NCBI RefSeq assembly: GCF_022808865.1
Contig: NZ_JAKZLB010000004.1
Location: forward strand, 1 to 64,000
Direction: 5' to 3'
DNA length: 64,000 nt
Origin: Geothrix oryzisoli
Lineage (GTDB): Bacteria > Acidobacteriota > Holophagae > Holophagales > Holophagaceae
The translations under genes were made by a program, and so were the position numbers. The notes beneath the pieces are model-generated. The model had not been told where the DNA came from, searched no databases, and was given only the letters and a program-made list of their open reading frames with translations. Positions 60,585-64,000 of the stretch are shown piece by piece (positions within the stretch are counted from its first letter, which is position 1; every line of letters begins with the position of its first letter).

Positions 60585-62486
60585 TCAGGCTTTGACCAGA
60601 GCCTCGCGCACCCTTCGCGCCAAGTCCCCGGCGCTGAATGGTTTCTGGATGAAGCCGGCCAGGTCCCCCTGGACGAACCGGTTGATGGCCTCCTGTTCGT
60701 TGTAGCCGCTGGTGAGGACCACCTGGACCTCCGGGTCGAGGGTCCTCAAGGCCTGGTAGGTCTCCACGCCGTCCATGCCCGGCATGGTCAGGTCCATGAG
60801 CACCAGGCGGAACCGCCCGGGATGGTTCCGAAGGGCCTCCAGGCAGCTGCCGCCATCCGGAGCCTCCATGACTTCGAACCCCTCCCGCTCCAGGACGCCG
60901 CGGGCGGTGGCCCGGACCAGGTCGTCGTCGTCCACGACCAGCACCCACCCGCCCACGGCCCCCGCGCCCTCCGGCACCGGCTCGGTTCCGGGGGCGGGGA
61001 GCACCCGGCTGGAGGCCGGCAGGAAGATCCGGAAGTTCGTCCCCCGGCCCTCCTCGCTGTAGACCTTCAGCACCCCGCCATGGCTCCGGATGATGCCGAG
61101 GATGGCGGAAAGCCCCAGGCCCCGTCCCTTCACCTTCGTCGTGAAAAAGGGATCGAAGATCCGCCCCAGCCGGTCAGGCGGGATGCCGCACCCGGTATCG
61201 GAGATCTGGAAGCAGACATAGGGCCCGGGGGTCACCTGATCCGAGGGCGCGAAGGTGCCCTGGATGTAGGCGGGGTCCAGCTTGGCGGACTGGGTGGTGA
61301 TCCGGATGGACCCCGGCTTCCCCTCCAGGGCCTCGGAGGCGTTGGTGACCAGGTTGAGGAGGACCTGCTGGATCTGGGCGGGGTCCCCGAGCACGGGCGG
61401 CAATCCCTCCTCGAGGTGGAGGTGGAGTTCGGTCCTGGAACCCAGGGAGGACCGGAGCATGTCCAGCACTTCCCGCGCAGCCTGGTTGAGATCCAGGGGC
61501 CGCACATGGAACCGCCCCTTGCCCGAATACCCCAGAAGCTGGGAGGTGAGCAGCGCCGACTTCTCGGCAGCGGCGGCGGCCAGGCGGAGGTGCCGATGGG
61601 CCGGGCTGTCCTCCGGGATCGTGGCGGCGGCCAGCTGGAAGTTCGCGAGCATCGCCGTGAGGAGGTTGTTGAAGTCGTGGACGATGCCTCCGGCCAGCAG
61701 GCCCAGGCTTTCCAGCTTCTGGCTCTGGAGGTCCGCCATCAGGCGGCGGCGGGCCTCGGTGACATCCTGGGCCACTCCCCAAAGGTGGGCGGGCCGGCCG
61801 TGGCCATCGCGAATGACTTCCGCAGACAGATGGAGAATCCGCTCCACCCCTGAATCCAGGAGCACCCGGTGCTCGAAGTCGAAATTCGCTTCGCCGCCCA
61901 GGGCCTTCTGGATCCATGCCTGGACCCAATCCCGATCCTCCGGGTGCACCAGGGCCATGTAGTCCCGCGCGCGCCTGACCGGCGCCTGCCCCTGGCATCC
62001 CAGGATCTCCATGGCCTCGTCGGGCCACTCGAGCCGCTTCGCCAGCAGATCGTAGTCCCAGGTCACCAGCCGGGCCAGCCTGCGGGCCTGGCCGAGCCGG
62101 ACGAGGCTCCGCTGGAGTTCCTGTTCCTCCGTCTGCCGATCCGTCACGTCCCGGGCCATCACCAGGGCCGCCTCCCGTCCCTCGAACGGCAGGGCGTGCG
62201 AGGTGATCTCCACCTGGAGGATCCGGCCGGTCCGGGTGATGTGGCGCCAAGTGCCGCTGCGCTGGAAAGGCGGCCGGCCCTGGGCGACATTGCCTTCCAA
62301 TAGGCGCACGTCTTCCGGGGGGCGGATGTCGCGCAGGGTGAGGGCGAGGAAGGCGCTGCGGTCGTACCCGTAGGTCTGGCAGGCCGCCTCGTTCACCTCC
62401 AGGAACTTGAGCGTCTCCAGATCGTAGATCCACATCGGCACCGGGTGGCGCCGGAACAGTTCCTGGAAGGCGTCAAAGGAAGACAT
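60585..62486 (-). CDS. PAS-domain hybrid sensor histidine kinase with receiver domain
   Basis: The 633-aa soluble kinase has two PAS domains (ELFRRHPVPMWIYDLETLKF; a second around WDYDLLAKRLEWPDEAMEIL), a HisKA domain with GGIVHDFNNLLTAML, an HATPase domain (NLVTNASEALEG; DTGCGIPPDRLGRIF; GRGLGLSAILGIIRSHGG) and a C-terminal receiver (VLVVDDDDLVRA; LVLMDLTMPGMDG; KPF). No membrane segment. It acts as a cytoplasmic redox or ligand sensor by PAS analogy. Start ATG 62486. Convergent with the cytochrome. Confidence 0.92.
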   Translation of the reverse strand: MSSFDAFQELFRRHPVPMWIYDLETLKFLEVNEAACQTYGYDRSAFLALTLRDIRPPEDVRLLEGNVAQGRPPFQRSGTWRHITRTGRILQVEITSHALPFEGREAALVMARDVTDRQTEEQELQRSLVRLGQARRLARLVTWDYDLLAKRLEWPDEAMEILGCQGQAPVRRARDYMALVHPEDRDWVQAWIQKALGGEANFDFEHRVLLDSGVERILHLSAEVIRDGHGRPAHLWGVAQDVTEARRRLMADLQSQKLESLGLLAGGIVHDFNNLLTAMLANFQLAAATIPEDSPAHRHLRLAAAAAEKSALLTSQLLGYSGKGRFHVRPLDLNQAAREVLDMLRSSLGSRTELHLHLEEGLPPVLGDPAQIQQVLLNLVTNASEALEGKPGSIRITTQSAKLDPAYIQGTFAPSDQVTPGPYVCFQISDTGCGIPPDRLGRIFDPFFTTKVKGRGLGLSAILGIIRSHGGVLKVYSEEGRGTNFRIFLPASSRVLPAPGTEPVPEGAGAVGGWVLVVDDDDLVRATARGVLEREGFEVMEAPDGGSCLEALRNHPGRFRLVLMDLTMPGMDGVETYQALRTLDPEVQVVLTSGYNEQEAINRFVQGDLAGFIQKPFSAGDLARRVREALVKA

Positions 62487-62588
62487 AGCGCATCCGATCC
62501 CGATCTGCCCATTCTTGCAAAAAACCACGCTGTAAGCAGGGCTTTCTTGGGAATGTCCTGAATTTCCGGAGACCGCCGGACCCGCGCG

Positions 62589-63563
62589 TCAGAGGTGGTC
62601 CAGCACCTGCCCAGGAAGCAGCTCCTCCAGGCATTGCCTCCGCTGGCAGGCCCGTTCGCGGCAGGGGGAGCAGCTGATGCCGGTCCGCAGGATGGTCCCG
62701 ACGCCGCCCGGCAGCCCCGCCACCACCGGGTCGCTGGATCCGTAGAGGCCCAGGACCGGCACGCCGAGGACCACCGCCAGGTGGAGGAGCCCAGTGTCCG
62801 GCGCCACCACGCGGTCCGCCTGCCGGAGCGCGGCGGCCAGCTGCCAGAAACCCAGCCGCGGCAGGGCCGGCACTCCCGTGGCTTCCGGCAGCCAGGCCCG
62901 CAGATCCTCCTCCTCGGGCCCCAGGGACCAGCGAAGCTCCCACCGGTCCTTCAGCAGCCGCGCCAGGGTGATCCAGTGGCGGAGCGGCCAGCGCTTGATG
63001 GCGCCGCGCCTGGAGGCGCCTGGCACCAGCACCGCCCGGGGCTTCGCGCCCTGCGGCCAGACGGCACCCGGATCGGGCAGTTCCACCGATTTCAGCACCG
63101 GCCTGAAGCGGTCCAGCCCCCCTGCGCCCCGGCTCAGCCCGAAGGCCTCGGACAGTCCCAGAGCCTGGTCGTAGCGGGTCTGATGGCGGAACGGCAGCGG
63201 TCGGGTCTGGAGGGATCCGGCGAACTCCTTCGTGACGCCGTCCCCCCAGCGCTCCGGGATGGCCGCCAGCCGCGGGATGAGAGCCGCCTTCAGGATCCCG
63301 TGGAAATCCAGGCTGACCTCCGCCTCCCGGACCAGACCCGCCACGCGCTTCAACTCGGACAGGGCCGTCAGCGGGTTCGAGAGGCGCTTCCGCCGCACGA
63401 TCACAGGTTCCAGCCAGGGCAGCGGTTCCAGCAGAAAGGCGTGGCGATCCTCCACCACAGCCCGGAAGCGCGCCCCGGGAAAGGCCTCCCACAGGTTTGC
63501 CCAGGCGGGGAGGACGCGGAGGATGTCGCCAAGGGCGGAGAGGCGGAGCAGGACCAGATCCAT
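62589..63563 (-). CDS. Glycosyltransferase family 9 (heptosyltransferase-like)
   Basis: The 324-aa protein opens LVLLRLSALGDILRVLPAWANL, the classical GT9 start, and has VSLDFHGILKAALIPRLAAI, a nucleotide-binding middle (VLVPGASRRGAIKRWPLRHWITLA), VVAPDTGLLHLAVVLGVPVLGLYGSSDP and GLPGGVG. GT9 enzymes add heptose to the LPS core. No other LPS gene is adjacent. Confidence 0.9.
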   Translation of the reverse strand: MDLVLLRLSALGDILRVLPAWANLWEAFPGARFRAVVEDRHAFLLEPLPWLEPVIVRRKRLSNPLTALSELKRVAGLVREAEVSLDFHGILKAALIPRLAAIPERWGDGVTKEFAGSLQTRPLPFRHQTRYDQALGLSEAFGLSRGAGGLDRFRPVLKSVELPDPGAVWPQGAKPRAVLVPGASRRGAIKRWPLRHWITLARLLKDRWELRWSLGPEEEDLRAWLPEATGVPALPRLGFWQLAAALRQADRVVAPDTGLLHLAVVLGVPVLGLYGSSDPVVAGLPGGVGTILRTGISCSPCRERACQRRQCLEELLPGQVLDHL

Positions 63564-63601
63564 GCCCCCATGCTACCTGCCGATGCCGCTAGGCTGGAGC
63601 C

Positions 63602-64000
63602 ATGAAGCCCTTCGCCCAGGATCAGTCCAAGAATCCCCCGCCGGCGAACTGGCTCGACCGGCTTCTGCGCCGGTTTTCCAGGTTCGCCTACGGTGTCGCC
63701 GTACTGCTGATGTACACCCTGGCCTCCACGGCCCTGGGCCTGGCCCTCGCCCCGGCCCTGTGGGCCTGGACGCAGGTGCGCCCCTGGCTCCGCGGGTTGC
63801 CGTCCCCCCTGCCCTGGGTGGCCTCCGGTTTCACCCTGTCCATCTGCTTCTTCGTCTTCGGGCTCACGCTGCTGCTGGTGATCCCCGCCTACAACTGGGT
63901 GCTCCCCACCCGTGTGAAGCCGTTCAAGGGCGGCTACTACACCATCCATGCCCTGCCCTGGTTCCTGCACAACGGACTCTTCTACCTGGTGCGGTTCACC
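63602..64000 (+). CDS. Integral membrane protein, truncated at the window edge
   Basis: An open frame from ATG 63602 runs to the end without a stop, so only about 133 residues are visible. It begins MKPFAQDQSKNPPPANW and has hydrophobic segments (FAYGVAVLLMYTLASTALGLAL, GFTLSICFFVFGLTLLLVIP) and then GGYYTIHALPWFLHNGLFYLV. The last part resembles the start of hexapeptide-repeat acyltransferases with N-terminal helices, but this is tentative. It lies 38 bp from the GT9 gene, divergent. Confidence 0.7.
   Translation, partial: MKPFAQDQSKNPPPANWLDRLLRRFSRFAYGVAVLLMYTLASTALGLALAPALWAWTQVRPWLRGLPSPLPWVASGFTLSICFFVFGLTLLLVIPAYNWVLPTRVKPFKGGYYTIHALPWFLHNGLFYLVRFT

Overview
The window is GC-rich chromosomal DNA from a Gram-negative, rod-type bacterium with an outer membrane, densely packed with short intergenic gaps and many ATGA/GTGA/TGATG gene junctions. 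The mix of an Oar-like TonB-dependent receptor with an N-terminal carboxypeptidase-regulatory domain, a type IV pilus minor-pilin/PilY1 operon, a small tetraheme cytochrome, a sensor kinase with periplasmic c-heme motifs, and HybA/HybB-type redox subunits suggests a respiratory member of the Acidobacteriota, perhaps of the Geothrix/Holophaga type. That placement is inference from gene content, not a database result.

Layout. 1-8.7 kb: trmFO with a secreted partner, a FlgM-like ORF, prmC, a two-subunit class I fumarase, a DsrE-like plus [2Fe-2S] pair, and the hpt-lptE-holA operon. 8.8-13.1 kb: an ECF sigma/anti-sigma/periplasmic operon and the rsmA-RNase J pair. 13.2-21.3 kb: a five-gene type IV pilus operon (FimT/GspH, PilV, PilW, PilX, PilY1) ending in a terminator. 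21.3-27.7 kb: priA, tsaD, gatC and a large TonB-dependent receptor. 27.9-37.7 kb: a zinc-ribbon membrane protein, anmK coupled to a transglutaminase membrane protein, a slipin, a beta-barrel protein, an MBL hydrolase, two divergent secreted proteins, uvrC and a Sel1-repeat protein. 37.7-39.9 kb: scpA with a membrane protein, and lipA.

39.9-44.9 kb is the most unusual region. A HybA-like ferredoxin and a HybB/NrfD-like membrane subunit, with no hydrogenase beside them, are followed by a histidine kinase with CXXCH motifs in its periplasmic domain. Then comes a membrane-anchored response regulator fused to a GcvH-like domain that has lost the lipoyl lysine. A 275-bp segment bounded by 34-bp inverted repeats, holding a small ORF with a good ribosome binding site, sits between the redox genes and the kinase.

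45.3-64 kb: groES-groEL under a CIRCE element, a zinc-ribbon coiled-coil protein, a YggS homologue, a SRPBCC protein, a DUF4139 protein, a DUF58/BatA/BatB-type operon with a BatB-TPR fusion, a thioredoxin, a small secreted protein, a YbgC-like thioesterase, a GAF protein, cysS, an orphan PstS-like protein, a tetraheme cytochrome behind a CRP/FNR-like palindrome, a hybrid histidine kinase, a GT9 glycosyltransferase and a truncated membrane protein at the edge. I saw no rRNA, tRNA, CRISPR array, integrase or transposase gene.
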